Assembly: GCA_964541695.1 (NCBI GenBank)
Contig: CAZIRB010000010.1
Coordinates: forward strand, 1-37,712
Origin: CAZKGE01 sp964541695
Lineage (GTDB): Bacteria > Bacillota > Clostridia > Christensenellales > CAG-138
Reading direction: 5' to 3'
Length of the DNA: 37,712 bases
Under the pieces are notes generated by a model that searched no databases, was not told where the DNA came from, and saw only the letters and a list, made by a program, of their open reading frames with translations. This document shows, in pieces, positions 7,189 through 15,197 of this stretch; the stretch's first letter is position 1; every line of letters starts with the position of its first letter. The translations under genes were made by a program, and so were the position numbers.

Positions 7189-8181
7189 TCATACGGTCAG
7201 CGCGGGCGTATCCGCGGCCGCGTGCAGCAGGCGCTTCGTGTCCGCGTCGAGCTTGAGGATCGAGATCGAGCAGCCCGCCATCTCGAGCGCCGTCATGTAG
7301 TTGCCGACGAAGGTCTTGCCGATGACAACCGACTTTTCGCCAAGCTGGCGGTGCAGCTCGCGGTTGACGATCAAAAGCTCCATCAGCGGCGTCGCGCCGA
7401 GGCCGTTGACGATCGCGGCGACCTCGTCGCCCGCGGATAGATTCAACTCGTCGAGGATGGGGGTAAGCAGCGCCGAGACCGTCTCGGCGGCGTTCAGCAC
7501 GCGCTGCCGCTTGACGCCGGCCTCGCCGTGGATGCCCATGCCGAGCTCCATCTCGTCGTCGGCGAGCGTAAAGCTCGGCGCGCCGGCCTCCGGCACGATG
7601 CACGGGGTCAGCGCCATGCCCATCGAGCGCGTATTCTGGATCACGCGCTCGGCCATCGCCTTGACATCGGCAAGCGGCGCGCCTTCTTCAGCCAAAGCGC
7701 CGGCAATTTTGTGCACGAATATCGTGCCGACGATGCCGCGCCGGCCCGCGTTCTGCTGCTGTTTTGAGATCGACACGTCGTCGTCGACGACCACGTAGTC
7801 CGCGGTCACGCCGTCCATCTCGGCAAGCTCGGCGGCCATCGTGAAATTCATCACGTCGCCGGAGTAGTTCTTGATGACGAGCAGCACGCCCTTGCCTGCG
7901 TCGGCGGCCGCGATGGCGGCCTGGATCTGGTCCGGCGCGGGGGAGGCGAACACGTTGCCGGCCACGGCCGCGTCGAGCATCCCTTTGCCGACAAAGCCCG
8001 CGTGCGCCGGTTCGTGGCCGCTGCCGCCGCCCGAGATCAGCGCGACCTTGCCGCATTTTTTCTCCTTGCGCAGGATCACCTTCGGCTCGGCAAGAAGCTC
8101 GAGCCGGTCGGGATAGGCGGCAACGAGGCCCTGCAGCATTTCGTCCACGACGTTACCGGGGTTGTTGATGATCTTTTTCAT
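7189..8181 (-). CDS. dhaK: Dihydroxyacetone kinase substrate-binding subunit DhaK-like
   Basis: 330 residues. DhaK binds dihydroxyacetone covalently through a His and is phosphorylated on the substrate by DhaL. The covalent His is conserved as His218 in Gly-Met-Gly-Ile-His-Gly-Glu, the same number as in E. coli. The phosphate/substrate loop Ser-Gly-Gly-Gly-Ser-Gly-His-Glu-Pro (50-58) and the Lys-Asn-Tyr-Ser-Gly-Asp motif (104-109) are present. AGGAGG precedes the ATG. An intrinsic terminator lies 29 bases upstream of its start, leaving no room for a separate promoter, so expression should depend on readthrough from the transporter genes. Substrate could be dihydroxyacetone or a related ketose such as erythrulose. 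Confidence 0.92.
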   Translation of the reverse strand: MKKIINNPGNVVDEMLQGLVAAYPDRLELLAEPKVILRKEKKCGKVALISGGGSGHEPAHAGFVGKGMLDAAVAGNVFASPAPDQIQAAIAAADAGKGVLLVIKNYSGDVMNFTMAAELAEMDGVTADYVVVDDDVSISKQQQNAGRRGIVGTIFVHKIAGALAEEGAPLADVKAMAERVIQNTRSMGMALTPCIVPEAGAPSFTLADDEMELGMGIHGEAGVKRQRVLNAAETVSALLTPILDELNLSAGDEVAAIVNGLGATPLMELLIVNRELHRQLGEKSVVIGKTFVGNYMTALEMAGCSISILKLDADTKRLLHAAADTPALTV

Positions 8182-8209
8182 AGACCGGCCTCCTTCGGTT
8201 TAGTTTTGC

Positions 8210-8243
8210 AAAAAAGCGCCGCGATTGATTGCAACAGCGGCGC
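8210..8243 (-). terminator. Intrinsic terminator inside the operon, just before dhaK
   Basis: On minus, GCGCCGC (8243-8237) pairs with GCGGCGC (8222-8216) around a 14-base loop, followed by six T (8215-8210). It lies between the stop of the unknown gene (8261) and the dhaK start (8181), so it should lower or regulate dhaKL expression. Confidence 0.75.
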
Positions 8244-8260
8244 TCGTTGGGACTCGTTTG

Positions 8261-8731
8261 TTACGCCTTTTTCTGGAAGCCCATGGAGACGCCCCACGGG
8301 AACACCATGTCCACCCACATATGCTCGCGGTTGATGTAGACGAGCAGCTCGTCGGTAAGCTCGACGAACTCCTTGTGCGTGTGAATCGACGGGAAACAGT
8401 CGATGTAGTCGCGCATGATCTCGGTGCTCTCCGTCAGGCCGACAAAATCGAAGAACTCCATCTTGTAGGTTAAAATGCTCTTGGCGAACTTGAGCAGCGT
8501 GACAAGGTCCGTGCTCTCGTCGGTCGCCGTGCTGCGCAGGTGCCAGAGCACCTCGTCGCTCATCGTGCGCATCTCGCCCTCGGCGAACATCAGCACGGTG
8601 AAGTACTGGTTATATACGCTCGTGCCGCGCGGGATGTCGCCCACGGAGATGCGCTTGATCTCGTCGGGCATGTCAAACCAGACCGCCTCGCGGCGCGCGA
8701 TGATCTTCTTCTTTACTTCTTTCCAGTCCAT
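8261..8731 (-). CDS. Conserved-looking hypothetical protein in the transporter-DhaKL operon
   Basis: 156 residues, soluble, acidic and rich in Met, Phe and Trp; no signal peptide or membrane segment. I do not recognise a family. The N-terminus is basic (Lys-Glu-Val-Lys-Lys-Lys), and the rest looks mainly helical with a short Pro-Arg-Gly-Thr-Ser turn near residue 40. The ATG at 8731 follows GGAGGAGA at good spacing; the in-frame extension to 8749 is read through that site and is rejected. The gap to the DUF3830-like gene is 34 bases and the orientation is shared with all eight genes of the array. Position between a putative cyclophilin-fold enzyme and kinase subunits suggests a catabolic or accessory role, which is inference. 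Confidence 0.7.
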   Translation of the reverse strand: MDWKEVKKKIIARREAVWFDMPDEIKRISVGDIPRGTSVYNQYFTVLMFAEGEMRTMSDEVLWHLRSTATDESTDLVTLLKFAKSILTYKMEFFDFVGLTESTEIMRDYIDCFPSIHTHKEFVELTDELLVYINREHMWVDMVFPWGVSMGFQKKA

Positions 8732-8765
8732 TGTTGGTCTCCTCCTCAAATATGCTCAGTTTCCG

Positions 8766-9167
8766 TTAGTCCACGACTTTTGTGACGGTCAGGCGGCTGC
8801 CCTGCTTCATCCAGTTGCGCATGCCGATGATCTCGACGCGGTCCAGCCCCTCCACGATGCGCCCGATGTGGCTGATCGGCAGCGGCTCGTCCGTGCCTAC
8901 GCCGTACAGAAAGCACAGCTGGTTGCGCGGGTTATAGAAGGCGACGTCGCCGTGCTTGAGCGCGCCGCCGGGGCATTTATTTTCAAACGGCGTCGTGAAG
9001 GGCAGCGTCGCAAAGAACAGCTGGCCGTTCAGCTTGGCGTGCTGCACGGTTCCCTCGACAGGCAGATTATCGAGAATCAAGTTGCAGATCAACGGCGCCT
9101 TGTCCACGTACAGCTCGACGACAATGCGTTCGTTGTCGATCATGATTTCCACCTTTTTGTTGCTCAT
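8766..9167 (-). CDS. DUF3830-like protein with cyclophilin-type fold
   Basis: 133 residues, mostly beta strands. Features resemble the DUF3830/cyclophilin-like group: an N-terminal strand pair, Asn-Leu-Pro-Val-Glu-Gly-Thr-Val-Gln-His-Ala-Lys-Leu-Asn-Gly, an Glu-Asn after a Phe-rich strand, then His-Gly-Asp-Val-Ala-Phe-Tyr-Asn-Pro. Proteins of this group often travel with ABC transporters and amidohydrolase-like catabolic genes, but their reaction is not established. It lies downstream of the two permease genes (129-base gap holding a GC-rich hairpin without T-run) and upstream of the unknown gene at 8261. Family assignment rests on remembered motif similarity only. Confidence 0.6.
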   Translation of the reverse strand: MSNKKVEIMIDNERIVVELYVDKAPLICNLILDNLPVEGTVQHAKLNGQLFFATLPFTTPFENKCPGGALKHGDVAFYNPRNQLCFLYGVGTDEPLPISHIGRIVEGLDRVEIIGMRNWMKQGSRLTVTKVVD

Positions 9168-9296
9168 AGTGTTTGTACTCCTTCTTACTGTCGGTTTTAT
9201 TTTTTCCCCGGGACCGCCGCCCCGGAGAGAAAAGCGATACCAAGGCGCAGCGCCGGACGGGCCGTTTCTGCGCGGGTTTTATTCCGTTTTTGCGGC

Positions 9297-10079
9297 TCAG
9301 TACATCTTGCCGATGCCGATCCTCTTATCCAGGAAGTAGATCAGCGCGAACGTGAGCACGATAAACAGCGTGGCCAGCGCCGACACGAGCGGCGTGAACG
9401 ACTGCGTAATGTACGAATACAGCCGCAGCGGGTACGTGATCGTGCGCGCGTTTCGAATGAACATAACGATGACCGACTCGTCGAACGCCACGATGAACGC
9501 GAAGATCGCGCCTACCGATATGCCGCTGCGGATGCAGGGAAGCGTCACGCGAAACAGCGTCTTGAGCGGCCGCGCGCCGAGCACGAGCGACGCCTCCTCA
9601 AAGCTTGCGTCCAGCGTGCTGAGGCTCGCGGTGACGGAGCGGATGATGTACGGGATCTCGATCACGATGTAGGCGAGCGCGAGCTTCCAGAACGTGTCGA
9701 TGAAGCTGAACGCGGAGAAATAGATCAAGAACGCGACCGCGCTGATGACGGTGGGCACGATGATCGGCGCGGTGAAGATCGACTCGAACACCGCCCTGCC
9801 CCGGCCCTCGCTCTTCCAGAAATACAGGCTGACCATGACGCCGAGAACCGTGGCGATGGCGACGCTGACGACGGAGAGCTTGAGCGTGATCCACAGCGAG
9901 TCCCGGAACTGCGCGTTGCCGAGCGCCTCGGTAAACCAGCGCGTTGTAAAGCCCTTCGGCGGGAACGTGACGTGTTCGGTCGTGCCGAACGCGCTCAGTA
10001 TCACGACGACGAGCGGCAGCAGCAAAAACAGGTATACGAGCGCCATTAGGCAGTTGCTGAACAGATTGTCCCGTTTCAA
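9297..10079 (-). CDS. ABC transporter permease, PotC-like
   Basis: 260 residues with six predicted membrane helices and the permease EAA loop Glu-Glu-Ala-Ser-Leu-Val-Leu-Gly-Ala (about 180-188), which contacts the ATPase. It is the second permease of a spermidine/putrescine-type importer. Its start is TTG (10079-10077), overlapping the upstream TGA as TTGA, with a strong GGAGGTGG inside the end of the upstream gene, so translation is coupled. The substrate is not given by sequence: this transporter class also carries other amines, aminophosphonates and metal or thiamine compounds in various species. Confidence 0.88.
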   Translation of the reverse strand: MKRDNLFSNCLMALVYLFLLLPLVVVILSAFGTTEHVTFPPKGFTTRWFTEALGNAQFRDSLWITLKLSVVSVAIATVLGVMVSLYFWKSEGRGRAVFESIFTAPIIVPTVISAVAFLIYFSAFSFIDTFWKLALAYIVIEIPYIIRSVTASLSTLDASFEEASLVLGARPLKTLFRVTLPCIRSGISVGAIFAFIVAFDESVIVMFIRNARTITYPLRLYSYITQSFTPLVSALATLFIVLTFALIYFLDKRIGIGKMY

Positions 10080-10975
10080 TGCGTATCCACCTCCGGTTCG
10101 GCGATGACGGCGGGGCGCCGCTTCTTCTCACGGCCGATCGCGCTGCCGATGTTTGTGATGACGAGCGCCACGAACATGAATACCATCGAGAGCGCGGCGG
10201 CAAAGCCCCAGTCGTAGTTGTAGGTCGCGCGGTTAAAGATGAGGTTCGTCATCACGACGACCTTGCCGTTGCCGAGCATGATCGGCACGACGAACGCGGC
10301 CGTGTTGAGCGCGAACACGACGGTCGCGCCGGATATGGCCGCCTTGGCCGTCATCGGGACCACGACGGTGAAGAACGTCTTGGTTTTTCCCGCGCCGAAC
10401 ACGTACGACGCCTCCTCGATGCTCGGGTGGATGTTCTCGAGCGGGCCGGTCATGATCATGATGAAGTAGGGCAGGCCGCAGTAGATCAGGCCGATCAGCA
10501 CGGCCGTGTTCGTGCCCATCAGCACGAGACCTTTCTCGGAAAACAGGAGCGCGATCCTGTTGATGAGGCCGTTCGTCGACATCAGGTTCATCCAGCCGAA
10601 CAGGCGCACGGTGATCGCAACCCAGAGCGGCAGCATGGTCAGCGCGTTGAACAGGTGCCGCGCGTTCCCGTGCATGCGCGAGAGCCGGTAGGCCACCGGG
10701 TAGCCGAACACCATGCAAAACAGCGTCGACACGAGGCCGAAGTACAGCGTCAGGCCCAGTATTTTCCAGTAATATTTCGATGCGAAGAATTTCGCGTAGT
10801 AGTCGAGCGTAAAGCCGCCGTGCGGTTTGCCGACGCCCATAAACTCGGTGAAGCTCATATAGAGCATGCGGAGCATGGGCAGAGCGAACAGGATCAGCAC
10901 CACAACAAGCGGAATGGTCAGGTACCAGAGGTTTACGTAGCTCATCGAGTCGCCGCGGTCAGTTTTTTTGCGCAT
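10076..10975 (-). CDS. ABC transporter permease, PotB-like
   Basis: 299 residues with six predicted membrane helices after a basic cytoplasmic N-terminus (Met-Arg-Lys-Lys-Thr-Asp-Arg). The EAA loop Glu-Glu-Ala-Ser-Tyr-Val-Phe-Gly-Ala-Gly-Lys-Thr lies near residue 195. An internal ATG at 10945 is a possible alternative start, but the positive N-terminus favours the longer form. It forms the membrane pore with the PotC-like partner, with which it overlaps by four bases. It is separated from the binding-protein gene by 133 bases carrying a very strong hairpin (11030-11062). Confidence 0.88.
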   Translation of the reverse strand: MRKKTDRGDSMSYVNLWYLTIPLVVVLILFALPMLRMLYMSFTEFMGVGKPHGGFTLDYYAKFFASKYYWKILGLTLYFGLVSTLFCMVFGYPVAYRLSRMHGNARHLFNALTMLPLWVAITVRLFGWMNLMSTNGLINRIALLFSEKGLVLMGTNTAVLIGLIYCGLPYFIMIMTGPLENIHPSIEEASYVFGAGKTKTFFTVVVPMTAKAAISGATVVFALNTAAFVVPIMLGNGKVVVMTNLIFNRATYNYDWGFAAALSMVFMFVALVITNIGSAIGREKKRRPAVIAEPEVDTH

Positions 10976-11029
10976 TTCGCGTCACCGCCGTTTCAAAAGG
11001 GAGTTTTGTGTGTGCCGGATGGAGTTTGG

Positions 11030-11062
11030 GCCTCCCCGCGGGCGGACCGCCCGCGGGGAGGC
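11030..11062 (-). promoter_or_regulatory. 15-bp stem-loop between binding protein and permease genes
   Basis: A perfect 15-bp inverted repeat (11030-11044 with 11048-11062; arms begin GCCTCCCCGC and end GCGGGGAGGC) with a 3-base loop and no T-run. In binding-protein operons such hairpins commonly stabilise the upstream mRNA so that the binding protein is made in excess over the permeases. Confidence 0.75.
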
Positions 11063-11108
11063 GCTGTGGGGTTGGGCGGGGTCCATACCCCGAGGAAAGC
11101 CGGTAAGG

Positions 11109-12233
11109 TTAGTTCTTGAACTCCTGCTCCCAGCGCTCGATGAGGTCGTTCTTGACCGGCTCCAGCGTGGCGGTGTCGAGGTAGATCAGCTTGGCGACCT
11201 GGTCCGCGCCGTAGGGCATGAAGGCCTTGAGCTCGTCGGAGATCTGCGTCTTGGAGTTGGACGGCGCGTAGAAGTTGTTCTCCGCGTACGCCTGCTGCAC
11301 TTCGGGGCTGAGCAGGATGTTGACGAAGATGTACGCCAGCTCCTTGTTCTGCGAGCCGCTCGTGATGCCGGTGAACGACGTCATGGCGGGCACGCCCTCC
11401 TCGGGCATCGCGTATGCGACCGGCACGCCGGAGTTCTTGAGACGGATGGCCTGGCCGTTCGTCCAGGTGGTCGCGATCAGGTCGCCGTTGGTCATCTGCG
11501 TGGCGGCCTCCTCGTTCGAGTTGAAAAACAGGCCGATGCTGGGCTTGAGCGTGTCGAGCTTAGTAAAGAGGTTGTCCCAGTTGGCGGTGTTGTCGAGCGT
11601 GGTGCCGTCGATGCGGGAAAGCATGTCGAGCGTCTCGAAGCCGCCGCCCATCGTGTAGTCGTAGAAGCCGAGCTTGCCGCCCGCGTATTCCTCGCTCCAC
11701 AGGTCGTTCCACGACTTCGGCGCGGTCTTGACGAGGTCCGTGCGGTAGCAGATGCCGTAGGTACCCCAGTTCGTGACGACGGCGGTGTCATACTTGAACG
11801 CCTGCTCGTACAGGTCGGCCGCGTTCGGGATCTTGGTTAGGTCGAGCGTCTCGAAGATGCCCATGGGTTCGCCGGTGACGATCTCGGCATCGTCGAGATG
11901 CAGCACGTCGACGGACGCGTTGGCGCCCTCCGTGGCGAGCTGGGCGATCGGGGCCGCGCCGGTCAAAACTTCGACGGTCGCGCCGGTCTGCTCCTCAAAC
12001 ATGGGGATCGCGTAGTTGCGCAGCGTTTCCTCGTACGTGCCGCCCCAGACCTGCACGACGATCTTCTGGCCGGAGTAGTCGGGGGTGGCTTCCGTTGCCG
12101 CGTCGGGGGCCGCGGTGGCCTCGGCGGCCGGCGCGGCCGTGGCTTCGGCCGGCTCCGCCGGCGCGCTCGGCGCGCAGCCGATCAGTGAAAGAACAAGCGC
12201 CAGAGCCAACATGAGAATTGCGGTTTTTTTCAT
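11109..12233 (-). CDS. Extracellular solute-binding lipoprotein, PotD-like
   Basis: 374 residues. A signal peptide with lipobox Leu-Ile-Gly-Cys gives a lipid-anchored Cys20; an Ala/Pro/Glu/Thr-rich tether (about 21-50) follows, then a type-II periplasmic-binding fold starting Lys-Ile-Val-Val-Gln-Val-Trp-Gly-Gly. It resembles spermidine/putrescine- and iron-type binding proteins (family 1/8). GGAGGAG precedes the ATG. It is the second gene of the array, 49 bases after the ATPase gene. The usual acidic polyamine-contact residues cannot be confirmed by eye, so the ligand remains open. Confidence 0.9.
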   Translation of the reverse strand: MKKTAILMLALALVLSLIGCAPSAPAEPAEATAAPAAEATAAPDAATEATPDYSGQKIVVQVWGGTYEETLRNYAIPMFEEQTGATVEVLTGAAPIAQLATEGANASVDVLHLDDAEIVTGEPMGIFETLDLTKIPNAADLYEQAFKYDTAVVTNWGTYGICYRTDLVKTAPKSWNDLWSEEYAGGKLGFYDYTMGGGFETLDMLSRIDGTTLDNTANWDNLFTKLDTLKPSIGLFFNSNEEAATQMTNGDLIATTWTNGQAIRLKNSGVPVAYAMPEEGVPAMTSFTGITSGSQNKELAYIFVNILLSPEVQQAYAENNFYAPSNSKTQISDELKAFMPYGADQVAKLIYLDTATLEPVKNDLIERWEQEFKN

Positions 12234-12282
12234 TGGTGTTCTCCTCCTGGTTAGTTTTTCGGTATTATTAGGAACCGAAGCC

Positions 12283-13353
12283 TTATGAATCGAGCAGGAT
12301 GGCCTTCTCGGCCGGGAAGCTGACGAACACGTTCGCGCCGCTTGGAAGCAGCGGGTCGTCGGGATGCGCCTGCACGACGATCGTCCTGTGATTGCCGAGC
12401 GAAACCTCGTAGCGGACCGTGTTGCCTAAAAAGCTGCTCTGCACGACGGCCGCGGGGAAGCAGTTGTCCAGAGTGGTGCGCTCTGCGGTGATGCGGACGC
12501 TCTCCGGCCGCACGAGCGCGCAGCGCTTCCCTTGGGCGGTCACGCCCGGCTCCGGCGTGCAAAGTATCTTCGTGCCGTCCTCGAGCTTGAGCAGCGTTTG
12601 CCGCCCCGATGGTTCGGCCGCGCCCTCGAACAGGTTGGCCTGGCCGATGAAATCCGCGACGAACCGGCTCTTGGGCGAGCGGTAGAGCTCGGCGGGCAGC
12701 GAGATTTGCTCGATCTTGCCGCGGTGCATAACGGCGATGCGGTCCGAGATCGTCAGCGCCTCCTCCTGGTCGTGCGTGACGTACACGGCGGTCACGCCGA
12801 GCATCTTCAGGAGGCTCCGGATCTCCGTGCGCGTCTGCACGCGCAGCTTTGCGTCGAGGTTGGACAGCGGTTCGTCGAACAGCATGACCTGCGGCTGAAC
12901 CACGAGCGCGCGGGCCAGCGACACGCGCTGCTGCTGTCCGCCGGAGAGCTGGCGCGGATACTTCGTCTCCTGGCCCGCGAGCTGCACGATGCGCAGCACC
13001 TCGGCGGCCTTTGCATCAAGCGTGGCCTTGTCGCGGATCTTGCGGTTTCTCAGACCGTACACGATGTTTTCGTAAACCGTCATGTGCGGAAACAAAGCGT
13101 AGTTCTGGAACACCATCGACACGTCGCGCTTGTACGGCGGCAGCGCGGTCACGTCCTTCCCGTTGATCAAAACGCTGCCCTCGGTGGGCGCGATCAGCCC
13201 GGCGATCATGCGCAGCGTCGTGGTCTTTCCGCAGCCGCTCGCGCCGAGCAGCGACACGATCTCGCCCTTCTCGATCTCGAGATTGATGTGGTCGACGGCG
13301 CGGAACGTCTTAAAGTCCTTTGCGATGTTTTTCAGTTCCACCTGAAAGCTCAT
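12283..13353 (-). CDS. ABC transporter ATPase, PotA-like
   Basis: 356 residues. Walker A Gly-Ala-Ser-Gly-Cys-Gly-Lys-Thr-Thr (37-45), Q-loop near 83, signature Leu-Ser-Gly-Gly-Gln (136-140), Walker B Val-Met-Leu-Phe-Asp-Glu (156-161), D-loop Ser-Asn-Leu-Asp, and switch His194. A C-terminal TOBE-type regulatory domain spans about 240-350, as in PotA/FbpC/MalK-like importers. It is the first gene of the eight-gene minus-strand array and faces the MerR-type regulator across a 382-base divergent gap. A weak minus-strand TATGAT lies near 13440-13450 without a clear -35, as expected for an activated promoter. Confidence 0.92.
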   Translation of the reverse strand: MSFQVELKNIAKDFKTFRAVDHINLEIEKGEIVSLLGASGCGKTTTLRMIAGLIAPTEGSVLINGKDVTALPPYKRDVSMVFQNYALFPHMTVYENIVYGLRNRKIRDKATLDAKAAEVLRIVQLAGQETKYPRQLSGGQQQRVSLARALVVQPQVMLFDEPLSNLDAKLRVQTRTEIRSLLKMLGVTAVYVTHDQEEALTISDRIAVMHRGKIEQISLPAELYRSPKSRFVADFIGQANLFEGAAEPSGRQTLLKLEDGTKILCTPEPGVTAQGKRCALVRPESVRITAERTTLDNCFPAAVVQSSFLGNTVRYEVSLGNHRTIVVQAHPDDPLLPSGANVFVSFPAEKAILLDS

Positions 13354-13735
13354 GGATGTTACCCCTCATTCGCTGTGCCGGCCGGTTGCGCCGGTGGGCG
13401 GGGCGCAGCATGGCGCGCCGGCACGATTCCGATCACTATATCATAAGTTTGTCCGGGATATCCGTTTTTGCGATGACCCTTTGCCTGTCGGTCCGGTTCC
13501 GGCCGGGGAGGGATTGCCGTGGGACGGCTGCGCCGGAACCGGAGCGGCGGCCTTGCGATTTCTTGACAGATCGATTCTGTTGGCTATACTATGGTGTACG
13601 TCAAGATTTTTTTTAGCGGAAATCTGTATAGACCAAAAAGGTGCGTTCAGGTTTGTAAAATTCCGGCCGCTCCGAAAACAAAACTGAAAGCTAGGTATCG
13701 GTTTTTATCCCCTTCATTGCCGGAGGACTTTTAAG
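13354..13735. other. Divergent regulatory gap between the ABC operon and the MerR-type regulator
   Basis: No gene. The plus-strand half holds the promoter TTGACA/TATACT at 13563-13590 with an inverted repeat in its spacer. On the minus side a TATGAT-like box lies near 13440-13450 without a good -35. The regulator leader (about 13597-13735) has no terminator. Confidence 0.6.
13563..13590 (+). promoter_or_regulatory. Promoter of the MerR-type gene with operator in its spacer
   Basis: TTGACA (13563-13568), 16 bases, TATACT (13585-13590). The bases ACAGATCGATTCTGT (13566-13580) form an inverted repeat with perfect arms ACAGA/TCTGT that overlaps the -35 and fills the spacer. MerR-family regulators bind such spacer palindromes, so autoregulation is likely. 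Confidence 0.6.
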
Positions 13736-14989
13736 ATGCGGATCAGCGAACTGGCCAAAAAGTCGAACCTGCCGCTGTCCACGATACGCTATTACATCAA
13801 GCAGGGGCTGCTCCTGCCCAAGAAGGTGAACGGGCAGCACCGCTTCGACGACGGCGACGTGCAGGAGCTGTACTATATCAACATGTGGAAGAACATGGGG
13901 TTCTCGATCCAGGAGATCGAGCATTTAACGTCGCTCAAGCGCCTGTCGAACTGGGTCGCCATCGAGGACTACATGCACTATTACAACATCCTCGAGGTGC
14001 GGCGGCAGTCGTTTTATTCCGACATTAAGCGCATCAACATGCAGCTGAAGATGCTCGACGACGAGATGCTTTCGCTGCGTCAGAACGAGCTGTACAACTG
14101 GGAGAAGGCCAAGCACGAGTCGCACGGATTCCCGATCTCGTGCCTCGGCCTGCTCGAGTGCCCGCATTGCCACAAGCCGCTGTACCTAAAGGACGCGCAG
14201 ATGGACTACCAGTATATCGACAACTGCACGCTCGCGTGCGAGTGCGGCTATCACGCCGCGGTCGAGAACGGCATATTGGTCTGCGAAGGGAACCCGTTCG
14301 ACAACCACGAGAAGCCGGACACGCTGCGCGCCAAGTACAAGATGCTCTCGCAGGAGCTCAGCGTGCTGTTCCAGCGCACGTCCAACTGGCTGTTCTCGTT
14401 CTTGATGCAGGGCGCGGGCGCGCGCGTGATACTGGAGACGCAGCTCAACTCGTTCTTCTTCCTGTATCCGTACCTAAAGTCGCTGCACAAAGAGGACACG
14501 CTGATCCTCGTCGACCGCTTCCCGGAGCTGCTGAATATGTACAAGCGCAACATCGAGCGCATGGACCTCGACCTGACGATCGTCTACATGGTCAACGGGA
14601 GCGGCGACCTGCCGCTGCGCCACGGCACGGTCGACTTTTTGATCGATTACCTCAGCACAAACTGCCACAACCTGTTCTCCAACACGCCCTACCTGCCTCG
14701 GTTCCGGCCGTTTCTGAAGAGGGGCGGCGCCGTGCTCGGCGCGTATTATTATCTCGAGAACGCGCCGCACTCGCTGCGCGCGCTTCGTAACGCCTACCCG
14801 TACAACCACCCTGAGAATTTTAACGCGGGCTTCTACAAAAAGAGCGCGGCGGGCTTTGCGGTGACGCAGACGAACCGCATGGGCTGCGTGCACGACTGCG
14901 GCGGCTGCCTCTCGTTCGACTTCCATCAGACCGGCGAGAAGCTCTGCGTCGATTGCTACGTGCTCGCGCCGAAGGACGCGCAGGGTTAA
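13736..14989 (+). CDS. MerR-type regulator with zinc ribbon and methyltransferase-like domain
   Basis: 417 residues. Residues 1-70 are a MerR winged helix (Leu-Pro-Leu-Ser-Thr-Ile-Arg-Tyr-Tyr at 12-20), followed by a coiled-coil-like helix (about 85-128). A zinc-ribbon-like segment has Cys142, Cys145, Cys168 and Cys170. Residues about 205-380 resemble a SAM-dependent methyltransferase core: Leu-Ile-Leu-Val-Asp260, Gly-Asp-Leu-Pro-Leu then Gly-Thr-Val-Asp-Phe-Leu-Ile-Asp-Tyr-Leu (290-306), and Phe-Leu-Lys-Arg-Gly-Gly-Ala-Val-Leu-Gly (326-335). A glycine-rich motif I is not obvious, so it may bind a ligand rather than catalyse. The tail has five Cys (384, 388, 391, 404, 407). GGAGGA precedes the ATG. 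It is divergent from, and probably controls, the ABC-DUF3830-DhaKL array. Confidence 0.75.
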   Translation: MRISELAKKSNLPLSTIRYYIKQGLLLPKKVNGQHRFDDGDVQELYYINMWKNMGFSIQEIEHLTSLKRLSNWVAIEDYMHYYNILEVRRQSFYSDIKRINMQLKMLDDEMLSLRQNELYNWEKAKHESHGFPISCLGLLECPHCHKPLYLKDAQMDYQYIDNCTLACECGYHAAVENGILVCEGNPFDNHEKPDTLRAKYKMLSQELSVLFQRTSNWLFSFLMQGAGARVILETQLNSFFFLYPYLKSLHKEDTLILVDRFPELLNMYKRNIERMDLDLTIVYMVNGSGDLPLRHGTVDFLIDYLSTNCHNLFSNTPYLPRFRPFLKRGGAVLGAYYYLENAPHSLRALRNAYPYNHPENFNAGFYKKSAAGFAVTQTNRMGCVHDCGGCLSFDFHQTGEKLCVDCYVLAPKDAQG

Positions 14990-15091
14990 ACGCACGCGCG
15001 CCGGCGCGCGCGCTCCGCGGCAACGCTTGCCGAGCCTTCGGCGGATGCGGCCGCGCGGGCAAAAACCGGCCGGGCGGATAAAACCCCGTTC

Positions 15092-15120
15092 TTGACGGCG
15101 CTTTTTCACGTAAGTATCAT
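15092..15120 (+). promoter_or_regulatory. Promoter of the GntR-glycerate kinase operon
   Basis: TTGACG (15092-15097), 17-base spacer, TATCAT (15115-15120); about 70 bases upstream of the GntR start. A GCGCGC-rich palindrome after the MerR-type stop (about 14995-15012) may end the previous transcript but lacks a T-run. Confidence 0.6.
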
Positions 15121-15197
15121 TTGCATTGCATATTGTTTCCATCGTGCGATCGGAGCGGCTCGGATTCCGACTATTTTCCGGCATGGAGGGATTCTGT

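Noticed and set aside
9205..9235. GC-rich hairpin between the PotC-like and DUF3830-like genes as a terminator
   Set aside because: CCGGG/CCCGG arms are short and on the minus strand an A-run, not a T-run, follows.
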